A stretch of DNA of 64,000 bases from Torulaspora globosa (GCF_014133895.1 NC_050731.1:806001-870000); one strand, 5' to 3'; positions 19,870 to 29,647 are shown, counted from the first letter of the stretch. Translations and numbers: made by a program. Notes: generated by a model not told the origin, from the sequence alone.

Positions 19870-20011
19870 ATTTTTTTGCTTTCCTGAATGTTGTATATCG
19901 TGTGTATACTGGCCGTGGTAATAACTGAGCGCAATATCTGGACGGTTTGCGTAACTATTGCATCATTCAAATACTATCTATTATATAATAAACACGTCGA
20001 TGTTCAGTGTA

Positions 20012-21211
20012 TTAAAAATCCTCATCAAAGGCGAAAGCGTCGCCTTCAGCGTCCTCTTTGGTGTTCTTGGCCATAACACCAGCCTTTTGATAGTCAGAGA
20101 CTCTCTTTTCGAAGAAGTTGGTCTTACCGGCCAAAGAGATGTTTTCCATGAAATCAAAGGGGTTTGTCACTTTGAAGTATTTGGGGTTTCCAAAAGCCAC
20201 CAGTAGTCTGTCAGCGACAAACTCGACATATTGATTCATGAGGTCGGCGTTCATACCTAGCAAAGAGACGGGCAATGCATCGATGAAGTATCTTTTCTCG
20301 ATTTCGACGGCCTCGGTGATAATTCTTTCGATGATGGCAGGATCTGGCTTGTTCTTCAAGTGAGCAAACAACAGACACGCGAAATCGGTGTGTAAACCCT
20401 CGTCTCTGCAGATCAGCTCGTTGGAGAAAGTCAACCCGGGCATTAGACCCTTCTTCTTCAGCCAGAAGATGGCAGCAAACGAACCAGAGAAGAAGATACC
20501 TTCGATGGCGGCGAACGCCACCAATCTCTCTGCAAAGATGGACTCACTATCCTGGATCCATCTGATAGCCCACTCTGCCTTCTCCTTGATCTGGGGGATG
20601 TTTTCAATCGCATTGAAAAGGAAGTCGCTTTCCTTTGGGTCCTTGATGTAAGTGTCAATCAACAGCGAGTATGTCTCAGAGTGAATGTTCTCCATCATGA
20701 TCTGGAACCCGTAGAAGCATTTCGCCTCCGGGATCTGCACTTCCGCACTGAAGTTCTCCACCAAATTCTCATTGACGATCCCGTCGGAGGCAGCGAAAAA
20801 TGCAAGAACTCTCGAGATGAAGAATCTCTCGTTCTCGTTCATCCTGTTATTCCAGTCATGAATATCCTTTGAAAGATCGATTTCTTCCGCTGTCCAGAAC
20901 GAAGCCTCTGCCCTCTTGTAAGCCTGCCAGATCTCATGGTACTTGATGGGAAACAGCACAAACCTACGCTTGTTCTCCACCAGCAACGGCTCATCCTTTT
21001 CCATCTCTTTCAACTTGTGACGATGCACATGGTGCGACTTCAGAAATGCCCGATGTTCTTGTGCTGCTTTCGAAAGTCTCAGTTGCAGATCTTCTTCACT
21101 CTCCTTGGATTCTGCAACACTCTCCAAAGTAGAGCCCAAATTCTTAGTGTCCTTCAATTCCAAATCCGAGAGAGCGTGAGCCGCTACCTTAGATGGTGTC
21201 TCCTTAACCAT
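20012..21211 (-). CDS. RNR2: ribonucleotide reductase small subunit Rnr2
   Basis: Small (R2) subunit of class Ia ribonucleotide reductase, which carries the diiron-tyrosyl radical used to make dNTPs. The 399-residue protein has all metal ligands: D143, E174, H177, E237, E271 and H274, and the radical tyrosine Y181 in [10 protein letters not shown]. It ends FDEDF, the tail that contacts the large subunit. An active R2 (not the metal-poor Rnr4 type) is therefore encoded. S. cerevisiae has the duplicated pair RNR2/RNR4; here one gene occupies both ancestral positions (next to OKP1 on the YGR track, near RRN7 on the YJL track). Three ACGCGT boxes lie about 500 bases upstream. Confidence 0.97.
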   Translation of the reverse strand: MVKETPSKVAAHALSDLELKDTKNLGSTLESVAESKESEEDLQLRLSKAAQEHRAFLKSHHVHRHKLKEMEKDEPLLVENKRRFVLFPIKYHEIWQAYKRAEASFWTAEEIDLSKDIHDWNNRMNENERFFISRVLAFFAASDGIVNENLVENFSAEVQIPEAKCFYGFQIMMENIHSETYSLLIDTYIKDPKESDFLFNAIENIPQIKEKAEWAIRWIQDSESIFAERLVAFAAIEGIFFSGSFAAIFWLKKKGLMPGLTFSNELICRDEGLHTDFACLLFAHLKNKPDPAIIERIITEAVEIEKRYFIDALPVSLLGMNADLMNQYVEFVADRLLVAFGNPKYFKVTNPFDFMENISLAGKTNFFEKRVSDYQKAGVMAKNTKEDAEGDAFAFDEDF

Positions 21212-21707
21212 TGTTTCTGTTGCGTAAAAGATGAAACGTGTCTATGATCTCTGACCTTAACACACGATCAAGTAAGAGACGGAAAGTGGATTCGATGATC
21301 TTCGAACAATTAACTTCTTGTCTCTTTTGAATACGACGGACCAGGGTGAAGAAAAAAAAAAGGGAATTCTGAGTTTAATTTATCTAAAAGAAAAAGTGGG
21401 CTACAAGAAAGAAGGGCACGACTGACTGGAAATCAGCCTTAGTAATTGCGATCTAACTTTGGATCACTCAAGACAATCAATCATTCGATCTCACTGAACG
21501 ACTACAATAGGGTGGGAAGGGCTAGATGCGGGTGCTGCTAATACGCTTAGATTATCGTCATTTGTTTAAGGTTGTATATCCTCGCAGAGTCTGCTGCTAA
21601 GATAGTGCTGTTTTGAATAACAGGGCTGCTACGTAATAAAGAGGAATGGAAATCTGGTGATTTTCTCCCGGTCGTATATAGTCTTTTTCGTAATTAGCGA
21701 TTGCGCG
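21212..21707. other. RNR2 proximal promoter
   Basis: Leader and promoter of RNR2. A purine-rich tract (A-run at about 21349-21361) is visible. I did not find a clear Crt1/Rfx1 X-box of the kind known from S. cerevisiae RNR promoters. Confidence 0.5.
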
Positions 21708-21764
21708 ACGCGTCTTTTGAAGCGAAAAGAAACGGCGACGCGTAAACGAAATAATTGAACGCGT
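21708..21764. promoter_or_regulatory. cluster of three MCB boxes (ACGCGT) upstream of RNR2
   Basis: Exact palindromic ACGCGT at 21708-21713, 21738-21743 and 21759-21764, all within 57 bases and about 500-550 bases before the RNR2 ATG. MBF (Mbp1-Swi6) binds ACGCGT to drive G1/S genes, including RNR1 in S. cerevisiae. The cluster also lies 32-88 bases past the 3' end of tRNA-Leu, so RNR2 is the only obvious Pol II target on that side. Confidence 0.6.
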
Positions 21765-21795
21765 TATTTTGTCTTTCAAAGAAATCAAAAAAAGA

Positions 21796-21923
21796 TGGTT
21801 GCTAAGAGATTCGAACTCTTGCATCTTACGATACCTGAGAATTCCGAGGTGCACAGTTTTGCTGCACACAAGAATCGAACCGACTCTTGAATCAGGCGCC
21901 TTAGACCGCTCGGCCAAACAACC
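21796..21923 (-). tRNA. tRNA-Leu (CAA) with 46-base intron
   Basis: 128-base gene with mature ends GGTTGTTTGG and TAGCAACC plus discriminator A. The anticodon CAA is at 21887-21889 (minus strand). The intron at 21840-21885 starts one base 3' of the anticodon, and the mature tRNA is 82 bases with a class-II variable arm. Exon sequence matches my memory of S. cerevisiae tRNA-Leu(CAA). The intron is longer than the 32-33 bases I recall there and contains GGTTCGATTC, a B-box-like decamer. A T run follows the 3' end on the minus strand. Confidence 0.95.
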
Positions 21924-23077
21924 ATATAATTTGATGCGAAGTTGAGAGTTCTACATTTCTACATCAAGAACTTTCAGATTCATAACACTCACCAACCGTG
22001 ACGACAGACGTCCCATCTTCTGCCCAATAGATGTCCTGGCAAATGACGGGCTTTTCAAGGCTTTTAGACTTGTTATCGAGATAAACCGACTGACCAAGTT
22101 CAGGAAAGGAGTATGAATGGTTGCCACCTGACTGACCATCTTCACACTTACAGTTAACAAAACCAACGACGATGCGCAAAGCAAACCTTTATTCTTGAAT
22201 TACTTAATGTCATCTCTAGCAATCATTGACGATGGAAAACCTAGCCGTGATATTAAATGGCTCTTCACCGCGTCATAAGATTTAAACGCAAGACATTGTA
22301 TACAAAAGTTGGGCGATTTTTAACAGCTTGGCTTTCAGTTCCATTACGCTAACAATAATGCTCTCTGTGACACGAACGGGAATTTCTGCTTGCTGCTCCG
22401 ACATTGCGCTCGCGAATCTCGACGCGTTCAAGGCTTCCGATCCTGGCAGACATCGGCAGAGGGATATCAAGGTATGGTCGCAGCACGCTTGTGTGTGATT
22501 TCAAGCAGGTAACGGCGTTTTAGCTAGCTGCATCACAGCTGCTCACCGAGGAAATCTGTTAGCGATTCTAAATTAAGCGACGCATTGATCATCTCTCGTT
22601 TTTAGAAAAAGCACATGTGTATCTCCTTCACCTGGGCACCTGGAGCTGCTCTGATAATCGAAGGGATCTAGCGCTACAACAATGGCTGAGGACATGACAG
22701 AAACCTCTTGTTCGATCGGGGAGCTCTGTGTTTACAGAGCTTTCAAAGGACGTTGCCCGCTCTGCCCTGCTACCTCACGCTCAAGGAATTTTGTCACAGC
22801 GAGATTTTCCCTTGCAAAGTGGTGTCAGATAGAATTTAGTGAGAAGCCTCCCGCCTCAGGTCCCATCCAGTTGCCTTTAAATTATACAACTGATGTCGAG
22901 CTCATCTTTTTCTTCAACAAATGTTTCTTCTGGCTGAACTCCAATGACTTTTGAAAGTTAAAAATCCCTCCGAGACCTTCGCACTCTTTTATGTCTTCGA
23001 ATATACTCTTGAAGCTGTTTGGTAGCCATCCCCCAACGATATGTGTCCATTTCACGCCGTGCACAATGGCATTCCAA
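21924..23077. other. 1.15 kb with no confident gene
   Basis: No gene can be supported between tRNA-Leu and the RBG2 stop. Minus-strand open frames at 21964-22179 (no ATG) and 22282-22404 (ATG, 40 codons), and a 90-codon plus frame at 22682-22954, match no family I know. The stretch spans a probable inversion breakpoint, so relic coding sequence is possible. Confidence 0.45.
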
Positions 23078-24184
23078 TTACTTAGTGAATAGGGAAACTA
23101 CGTCTTCATCGTCTATCTTGTGGTTTAGTCCACACTTTTGCGGTGAATGCTTTGCAGAAGATCCCCATACTAACGCATACTTGAATTTCTCCTTGAAATC
23201 TCTATGGATACTATGGCACAGGTCGCCGATTGTAGAATTGTTTCTCACAACGAGCGGATCGCTGAAATCTGGCTTGATGCCTCTTTTCTTGGTATAAACA
23301 CGGCTCAAGTTCAACTGGTACCATATCTCCTCGACAACGTCGTCCAGGCCGAGATCCATCTCACACGACATCACCACTGTGTTCGGCTCTCTGGCCAGTC
23401 GGTCCACCTCCTCCAGGGACACGGCATCTATCTTGTTGTATACGTACAGACACCTGATGTAGTTGCAGTGCTGTTCATTTAAGACGTCGATGAAATCGTC
23501 GATGGTGCACTGATCATCTCTGACCAGCACTTCCGCATTGTGAATCTTGTAGTCCTTAAGAAGCAGCTTGATTGCGTCTTCAGTTAGATTGCTACGTGTT
23601 GGCGATGTGAAAGTTATTTTGATACCACCTGTCTCCTTTTTCTTGAAGTAAATGTTGGGCTTCTCCTTGTTCAACCTGATACCGACGGCCTCAAGTTCTT
23701 TCTCCAGAGAAGCCCGCTGATGCTCACTTTTCGTAGCATCAAGGATCATGATGATCAAATCTGCAGTTCTCGCAGTCGAAACCACCTGTCTACCGCGTCC
23801 CGCACCTTGCGAAGCTCCGTATATGATACCAGGTAAATCCACAATCTGTATTTCCGCACCTTGATACTTCAACACACCAGGAACAGAGGTTAACGTCGTG
23901 AACGCATAATGAGCAATCTCAGACTTGGTTGTCGTAATCTTACCCAAAAGCGATGATTTACCCACAGAAGGATAGCCGATCAGTACCGCCCTTGCATCCC
24001 CGGATTTCGCTACTTCAAATCCAGTACCACCACCACGGCCAGTTCCAGCTTCATCAGCCAACAACTGCTGCCTGTAACGAGCCAGTTTACCTTTCAGTAA
24101 ACCCAGATGGTGCTCTGTAGCTTTATTCTTTTGCGTACGGGCCATCTCCTCCTCGATGGCACGAATCTTGTCAACAACTCCCAT
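23078..24184 (-). CDS. RBG2: DRG-family GTPase Rbg2
   Basis: Ribosome-associated developmentally regulated GTP-binding protein (DRG2 branch) that works with Gir2 and Gcn1 to help translation under stress. The ATG at 24184 gives 368 residues, equal to S. cerevisiae Rbg2; an 8-codon longer frame begins with a non-ATG. The start [20 protein letters not shown] is the DRG2-type helix-turn-helix. G1 is GYPSVGKS (70-77), G3 is VDLPG, G4 is NKID in [16 protein letters not shown], and a TGS domain ends [14 protein letters not shown]1-type Rbg1 differs in these segments. Position beside YIP1 also agrees with YGR173 rather than YAL036. Confidence 0.93.
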   Translation of the reverse strand: MGVVDKIRAIEEEMARTQKNKATEHHLGLLKGKLARYRQQLLADEAGTGRGGGTGFEVAKSGDARAVLIGYPSVGKSSLLGKITTTKSEIAHYAFTTLTSVPGVLKYQGAEIQIVDLPGIIYGASQGAGRGRQVVSTARTADLIIMILDATKSEHQRASLEKELEAVGIRLNKEKPNIYFKKKETGGIKITFTSPTRSNLTEDAIKLLLKDYKIHNAEVLVRDDQCTIDDFIDVLNEQHCNYIRCLYVYNKIDAVSLEEVDRLAREPNTVVMSCEMDLGLDDVVEEIWYQLNLSRVYTKKRGIKPDFSDPLVVRNNSTIGDLCHSIHRDFKEKFKYALVWGSSAKHSPQKCGLNHKIDDEDVVSLFTK

Positions 24185-24399
24185 TTTTGATGTGATTTCA
24201 CGGTCCAACGAACGATAAGTGACAAATTCACCGCAATCTATGGCGTTTATTCTTGCTCATCGAGCCAATATACCAACTTTTCACTATAGATAGTCTAAAT
24301 TTCAGCCTGCTTGCCACAACGTACACGATGATCTAAATCTCAGCCTTTAAAGTTGCCAGAGCCAGCTCAATTGACCATACTTAATCCACTATGGAGGGC

Positions 24400-25480
24400 A
24401 GCCATACCGGTTGAAGCTGCTGGCAGCGGTCGGGGCGTTAAATGTGTGTCCCCAAATGGCTTGAGATGTGTAACCACAGTCAAGTGCAAACGGTTGCGTC
24501 GGGATGACGTTGACGGGGTCGAATTGTCCACGTATTCGGTCTGGGGTAATCAAGTTTCCCACTGGGAATGGTCCATATTGGTGTACGTTCTAAGCAACCT
24601 GTTCAAGTCTTGGATGGTTCGCTCACTTTGGCCGTCTGTTTTGGGATGGGTTCGAAGATGACATCGCGAGCTCTATAGCACCTCGAGCGTCCAGTGTTTT
24701 CCGACATGGTATGGAGTGGGCTCTCTTCGAGAATCTGGATACAACAACTAGGATCTGTCGTGTCCCTGGGATGTGCGCGGGAGGTCCGTCGCGAAGTCCA
24801 TGGAGATGTCCAGCCATCGCCCTTCTGGAATGGGCACTGGTAATAGCAGTCCTTGTTTATGCTGTCGAGAGTTTTTCATAATCTGACAATGCAGGCAACT
24901 TTTGACGTATCTTCGGACTGATGACAACATCTTTGGCCAATAGAACTTTTCAGCTATTTTACCATAGGTGATTGACTCACCATAGTGTCCGCCAAAAAGT
25001 GCATGGTAATGGTAAACTTCTAGGACCTCGTGGATTCTGGCATTTGGTACACAGTAACGCTTGTCATAGCGCAATACGGTCTTTGTATTAAATTAACCCA
25101 TTGGTCAAGGAATATTTGCATGGAAAGGTTTCCGACAGTAAGAATTTCTTCTGGTAACTTTGGAAAGCGGACATATCCTGGGCTCTAACGTTGTGTCTCG
25201 TTAATTCTTTCATGTGGATTAGAGCAGCACTACATAGTGGGTCGGATTATAATCCAATTTCCATTGTTCCAGATTCAGAGAGGCCGGCAGTTCAGATGCT
25301 ACAACGTGTACCGCACGGGAGATGGCATCTGCAACTACGTTCTCAGGACCTGCGAGATGTTCTAGGGTGAACTCATAGGTGGGTAGGTCATCTCTTTCGG
25401 GTATGCTTCCGGGCGAAATATAAACATCTTTAGGTGTTGGACGTTAATAACTCTATGCGCCTTTTTGTGGGAGTCTACAT
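24400..25480 (-). mobile_element. degenerate Ty3/gypsy-like pol fragment, scrambled
   Basis: On the minus strand, broken reading frames resemble Ty3 POL. Reading 5' to 3': a piece of the integrase C-terminal region (KAHRVINVQ, about 25465-25395); then directly the end of RNase H (FTLEHLAGPENVVADAISR, about 25375); then the integrase zinc-binding domain (HYHALFGGHYG, later CLHCQIMKN, 24748-25074); then the integrase core start (SRFSKRAHS), an internal deletion, and KTDGQSERTIQDLNRLL near 24600. Stops and frameshifts interrupt it, and no gag, protease or reverse transcriptase is present. The integrase C-terminus sits upstream of RNase H, so the element has been rearranged, not just decayed. Confidence 0.88.
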
Positions 25481-25580
25481 GACAACGCATATGAGCTTGA
25501 TTTAGATTTCTTAAAGAAGGCGCATAGGGTTATTAACGTACGAAATTCACTTATCGTCCAGATGCATACCCGAAAGAGAG
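25391..25580. repeat. imperfect inverted repeat of integrase C-terminal sequence
   Basis: The left arm (25391-25466) and right arm (25514-25580) are diverged reverse complements around a spacer of about 47 bases. Both contain the motif reading GGCGCATAG-GTTATTAACGT and the motif GCATACCCGAAAGAGA on opposite strands. Each arm encodes the same integrase stretch (AHRVINV, then RP-AYPKE), so two Ty3-like copies meet head to head here. Confidence 0.8.
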
Positions 25581-25858
25581 ACCTAGAAATTCATTTGAAC
25601 GCATTCAGAGAGCCAGTGAGGTTATAGCGCTTGTTGGAATTCATACTACGCATCACGCATCATGGTTACTTATGTCGTATGCGGGACGTTGACCCGACAA
25701 TAACAGTCGAATATTCCGAACTGGAGTTCGCCGAGGTCCCTGACAACATACGCAAGTCCGTGCTTGCCAACTTCAGGCAACTCTATGAATCTCAAGGGAA
25801 CCCCGGGGGGAGAAGATGTTGTATCTAGAGCTGATACAAGCTTCAGTTGAGCTAATGA
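25514..25858 (+). mobile_element. Ty3/gypsy-like integrase C-terminus, degenerate
   Basis: Plus-strand relic matching the end of Ty3 POL: KKAHRVINV, YRPDAYPKERPRNSFERIQ, then after a frameshift RDVDPTITVEYSELEF and LANFRQLYESQ, ending inside the following LTR as in Ty3. At least two frameshifts are needed. It is the 3' end of one element copy, still joined to its LTR. Confidence 0.85.
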
Positions 25859-26287
25859 AGCTCAAACCCAAACAAGGCTTGTGAGTCCAAGTGAGTGGTC
25901 TGACCAAGACAAATCCAGACTACCATCTGTTGGCTATGCGAGGCGATAACGGAGGAACCGTGGCATGATACCTATGGTCCAGCTTCCAGTACTACACTGG
26001 TGGTCTGACGATTGTGAGACGAGTATGCTACACATAATCAGTTGTTGCGAATCAGAAGGTTCATCAATGGAACTCAAATAGAGGAATCCAATGTGGAATT
26101 GTAACGTATAAATAGGAGGGCAGCTAGGTTAGATCCAAGTGGCAATTCATCTGCACTTAGTCTTAGAGTTAACAGAAGTAAGTATCAATAGATTCATTCT
26201 TGATCTTGCTAACTTACCGTTTAAGTTACTTCAAGAGCTAATGACTAAGTTCAGTGGTAATACTAATTTGTGATTCAAATATTAACA
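25817..26287 (+). mobile_element. sigma-like LTR next to tRNA-Ser
   Basis: Starts TGTTGTATC, the same start as the Ty3 sigma LTR, immediately overlapping the POL end. It probably ends at AACA 13 bases before tRNA-Ser. A TATAAATA box lies at 26107-26114. Ty3 integrates just upstream of Pol III genes, which fits. The exact 3' boundary is uncertain because the CACCAAA next to it could also be the tRNA start motif. Confidence 0.65.
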
Positions 26288-26300
26288 CCAAATTTTGTTT

Positions 26301-26382
26301 GGCAACTTGGCCGAGTGGTTAAGGCGAAAGATTAGAAATCTTTTGGGCTCTGCCCGCGCAGGTTCGAGTCCTGCAGTTGTCG
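26301..26382 (+). tRNA. tRNA-Ser (AGA)
   Basis: 82-base class-II tRNA without intron. The acceptor pairs GGCAACT with AGTTGTC, discriminator G, anticodon AGA at 26334-26336, variable arm present, and B box GGTTCGAGTCC. It is followed by a T run. Nearly identical to the S. cerevisiae gene as I recall it. Confidence 0.97.
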
Positions 26383-26654
26383 AATTTTTTTACACCTACA
26401 AAAACCATTTTCTCCCCTTGCTGCGGTCGAAGTGTCTAGTAGTATAAGCAGTGCTCCAGCATCTAAATTACGTTTACGAGTCACTCCAACTCTTAAGCAG
26501 AATAGTACTCGATTACTGCTTTGTTTTGCCTTTTCGCTGTACGTGAGAGAGATAATAAGCTGGCGCGAGATCGCTAGTTTCTTACTGACAAAGGTCAACG
26601 GCTCGACATTACAAAACCGCAGTTGCTGGCAAATCCTTATTGGTCTTTCACGCC

Positions 26655-27389
26655 ATGTCATTTTACAATCAGGGTGCGTCAAACGGAGGCTTTTATCAGC
26701 CTTCTAGCCAATTCGCTTTCCCTCAAGGTTCTATGTCATTTCAGAGCCAGCCATCAAATGCGGGCAGCGGAAACGATGGGATGACCGTGTCCCCCGATCC
26801 TCTGCCAGTGGGTATTTTAAACGCTTTATCTACAAAGGGATTTCCTCATGAACCACCACTGTTAGAAGAAATAGGAATCAATTTTGATCATATTATCACC
26901 AAGACAAAGATTGCATTCAATCCTGTAAATAGCAAAGGGGCCCTATCGGATGAGATTTTGAGTGATTCTGATCTGGCAGGTCCATTGATCTTCTTCCTTC
27001 TCTTTGGCTTGTTTCTTTTGCTGGCAGGTAGAGTGCACTTTGGATACATTTACGGAGTTGCATTGTTTGGTACCGTATCCTTGCATGGGTTGTCCAAGTT
27101 CATGAGCAATAACGAGTCATCATCTCCAACTAAGCTGCAATTCTTCAATACGGCATCGATCTTGGGCTATTGTTTCCTGCCTCTATGTTTTTTGTCACTC
27201 ATTGGGATCTTTTGCTCGTTGGACAACAAGGTAGGTTATTTCTTGGGTGTCATCTTTGTTAGCTGGAGCACTTTGTCATCGTCTGCTTTTCTGAACTCAC
27301 TGTTGCAACTACACGGAGCAAGAGCCTTAATCGCATACCCACTCATGATTTATTATAGCGTATTTGCTTTGATGGCCATATTCGTCTAG
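26655..27389 (+). CDS. YIP1: Rab-interacting ER/Golgi membrane protein Yip1
   Basis: Integral membrane protein that with Yif1 binds Ypt1/Ypt31 and is needed for COPII vesicle formation. The ATG at 26655 gives 244 residues starting MSFYNQGASNGGFYQPSSQF; the frame can be read five codons upstream but without an ATG. The soluble half contains the conserved PHEPPLLEEIGINFDHI. Five membrane segments follow, with the signature DLAGPLIFFLLFGLFLLLAG and GYIYGVALFGT, ending VFALMAIFV as in S. cerevisiae Yip1 (248). It converges with GIT1. On the YGR track its neighbours are RBG2 and MSM1, both nearby here. Confidence 0.96.
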   Translation: MSFYNQGASNGGFYQPSSQFAFPQGSMSFQSQPSNAGSGNDGMTVSPDPLPVGILNALSTKGFPHEPPLLEEIGINFDHIITKTKIAFNPVNSKGALSDEILSDSDLAGPLIFFLLFGLFLLLAGRVHFGYIYGVALFGTVSLHGLSKFMSNNESSSPTKLQFFNTASILGYCFLPLCFLSLIGIFCSLDNKVGYFLGVIFVSWSTLSSSAFLNSLLQLHGARALIAYPLMIYYSVFALMAIFV

Positions 27390-27461
27390 CCATGCCTGAG
27401 CAGAGTTTAATCAAAAGTAACTATTTAGATATATCTATCAAAAACAAATGACATCCGTGTA

Positions 27462-28982
27462 TCAGATACGAGATTCTATAGTAGTAATGTTTTCATCCTT
27501 CTTTTCGGAGTTCACGTCAGCCTTCAACCCGGTGTGGTTGCTGTTCTCATCTTCATAGAAGACGGTCGTGTCATCCTTTGCAGCGTCGAATCCCATCGTT
27601 CCTTGCCAGCCATGCTCAACCAAGTAATTGTAGAACTTTATGTCCAGCTCCATGAGATCCTCTTCACGGCTGTGTGGGATGAAAATCCAGGCGAAGAGGA
27701 TACCGGCGATACCGCAGCAGGCTGCAATGATGAAAGTGTAACGAGGTCCCAACTTATTTCTGATAGACTGAAACGACTGAGTGCCCGCGACGGCACCAAC
27801 TTTACCGATGGCAGCACTAAGACCGTACAGTGTACCTCTAACGGCAGTTGGGAAAGATTCACTAGAAGTGACGCCCATCATGTCACCAGGTCCCGCGTTT
27901 CCTAGACTGTTCATGATACCATAAAAGACAATGAACAAGGGGACAATCTTGGACAGCTGTTCATAAGCACAGCCGATGATCAAACCAAATACCAAGTAAC
28001 CACAGAAACCGAAAATCAAAGTGTATTTACGGCCAATCCTGTCACATAGATAAGCACCTAGGAACACTCCAGGAATGGCAATCACGCCAAGCAACAGATT
28101 CCACTCACAAATTTTTTTCAAGTCCTTGGAGTCACCAATGACTGAGGCGATGATCGTACCACTAAAGATACCATTTGGGAAAGTGACGAAGTCGTACATG
28201 AACCAAGCGCCGCAAGTACCAAGCATACTCTTCCAGTTAAACTTAACGATCAACCATAGCGGAATCTTTGATTGAAATCTACCCTTCTTGTAAAGTTCAT
28301 TGGTGGCCATCTTCCAGCGGAAGTAAAAGATGGAAAGCGGCCAGAAACAGCCCAATGCGAACATGGTTCTCCAGACGGCTTCCAGGTGGTTTTCACCACA
28401 AATGGAATATACGATCAAGAACACAATGGATGCAAACGGACCTCCCAGCGACAGAGGCAAGTTAGTGACCATGACCATCAGCCCACCTCTGCGTTTTCTA
28501 GTGTATTCATTAGCAGCTTCGTTCGCACTGACAGATGCAGATGGATACTCACAGCCGACACCAACGCCGACCACGCCTCTCATCACCGTGAGCATCCAGA
28601 ACATACCATCGACGGTCTTCCCGTGCGAAGCCGCACATAACAAACTACCAACGACCAACAGAACAGTACCAAACACAATAGACGATTTCCTGCCTATGTA
28701 ATCACACCCAATACCCATGCCAACTTGCCCGATGATAGTCCCGACCAAAGACGCGTTCGAGACCCGAGTAGAAACCTTAGAACTGTACGCTTTGGACCCG
28801 TACAGCTCAGGAAACAACTTGTTCAGCATCGACATCGCATTGTTCTGATACCCATCAGAGATCAAAGCAAACCCAGATGCAACAAGCGCAATGATGTGGA
28901 TCAGCTGTTGCTTTCTTGGCTCGTTCACACGCTGTTGTCTTTTCTCAGCGTCATATCGAATGGTTTCCTTCACAGCAGACAT
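27462..28982 (-). CDS. GIT1: glycerophosphodiester (glycerophosphoinositol) permease
   Basis: Plasma-membrane MFS symporter, closely like S. cerevisiae Git1, which imports glycerophosphoinositol and glycerophosphocholine as sources of phosphate and inositol/choline. The 506-residue protein (518 in S. cerevisiae) shows twelve predicted spans. Signatures include SDGYQNNAMSMLNKLFPELY in span 1, VGVGVGCEYPSASVSANE, and the central loop motif DRIGRKYTLIFGF. A CACGTG site lies 278 bases upstream. The gene is inserted between YIP1 and MSM1, which are adjacent on the S. cerevisiae YGR track. Yeasts outside the duplication often carry several Git1-like paralogues, so strict orthology is not certain. 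Confidence 0.88.
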   Translation of the reverse strand: MSAVKETIRYDAEKRQQRVNEPRKQQLIHIIALVASGFALISDGYQNNAMSMLNKLFPELYGSKAYSSKVSTRVSNASLVGTIIGQVGMGIGCDYIGRKSSIVFGTVLLVVGSLLCAASHGKTVDGMFWMLTVMRGVVGVGVGCEYPSASVSANEAANEYTRKRRGGLMVMVTNLPLSLGGPFASIVFLIVYSICGENHLEAVWRTMFALGCFWPLSIFYFRWKMATNELYKKGRFQSKIPLWLIVKFNWKSMLGTCGAWFMYDFVTFPNGIFSGTIIASVIGDSKDLKKICEWNLLLGVIAIPGVFLGAYLCDRIGRKYTLIFGFCGYLVFGLIIGCAYEQLSKIVPLFIVFYGIMNSLGNAGPGDMMGVTSSESFPTAVRGTLYGLSAAIGKVGAVAGTQSFQSIRNKLGPRYTFIIAACCGIAGILFAWIFIPHSREEDLMELDIKFYNYLVEHGWQGTMGFDAAKDDTTVFYEDENSNHTGLKADVNSEKKDENITTIESRI

Positions 28983-29647
28983 CTTGTAGTTCGCCGGGCA
29001 AAGATCCTACTACGCCAAACACCCAGTCAATCGAGCTCTGGCTCTTAAATACGCCACATCTCCGAGGATTTCCACCTACAATCCATCGATCATTGCTTGA
29101 ACGTTCCAGTGTCCTTTGAAAGAGACGCAGAGCCCGCAATTCCCAGCCATGATACTTAATCAATTGTCCGTCCATCCCACGGGAAACGTCGCCTCCACTG
29201 CTAGCTCACAATAGCCATCGATGCCAAGCAATTAGCATTTGACAGATACCGCATACTTCCACGTGCGGTTTGCAAAGGCTTGGCAATTACGAATGCCAAG
29301 ACCCATCAACGGCAGCCGTTGTGCTGGCAACCAAAGTGCCATGTATATTGGGACCCATGTGCCTCGGCGTGGGAGAGCTTCCAATGGCGAGAAACAGTAG
29401 GAATCGACGTCTCGACAGCGTTCTTCAAGAAGATCACTGACCACACAATAACGAATTCTTCGACCGTTTGACAAACGAGATTACCACATTGGGCTAAAGG
29501 AAATGTATAGGCTTGGCGAGCACTCAGTATCCTCCTTGGCTCTTTGGCTAATGGTGTCGTAGAGTAGAGCTGAGCTTTTCAGTTAGCATATGTAAGGCTA
29601 TTAACGAAACAGCCATTGTAGTGAAAAACGTGGGAGGCAGGTCTGAA
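28983..29647. other. divergent GIT1/MSM1 intergenic region
   Basis: About 665 bases between two divergent starts. It contains one CACGTG (listed separately) and no supported gene. Confidence 0.55.
29260..29265. promoter_or_regulatory. CACGTG (Pho4-type) site upstream of GIT1
   Basis: Exact CACGTG in TCCACGTGCGG, 278 bases before the GIT1 ATG. Pho4 binds CACGTG/CACGTT, and Cbf1 binds CACGTG preferring a flanking RT. The flank here is not RT, which leans to Pho4. GIT1 is known to be induced by phosphate starvation in S. cerevisiae. Confidence 0.5.

Noticed and set aside
22282..22404. 40-codon minus-strand frame with ATG, possibly exon 1 of a spliced gene ending near 21964
   Set aside because: The only nearby donor-like sequence is GTATAC and there is no TACTAAC before the next open frame, so splicing is not supported.
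22682..22954. 90-codon plus-strand frame with ATG and a Cys-rich CPLC segment
   Set aside because: No family, no supporting promoter or position, and composition looks like chance. Kept only as part of the unexplained stretch.
23078..24184. first read as RBG1
   Set aside because: The N-terminal helix, G1/G4 contexts and the place beside YIP1 fit the DRG2-type RBG2.
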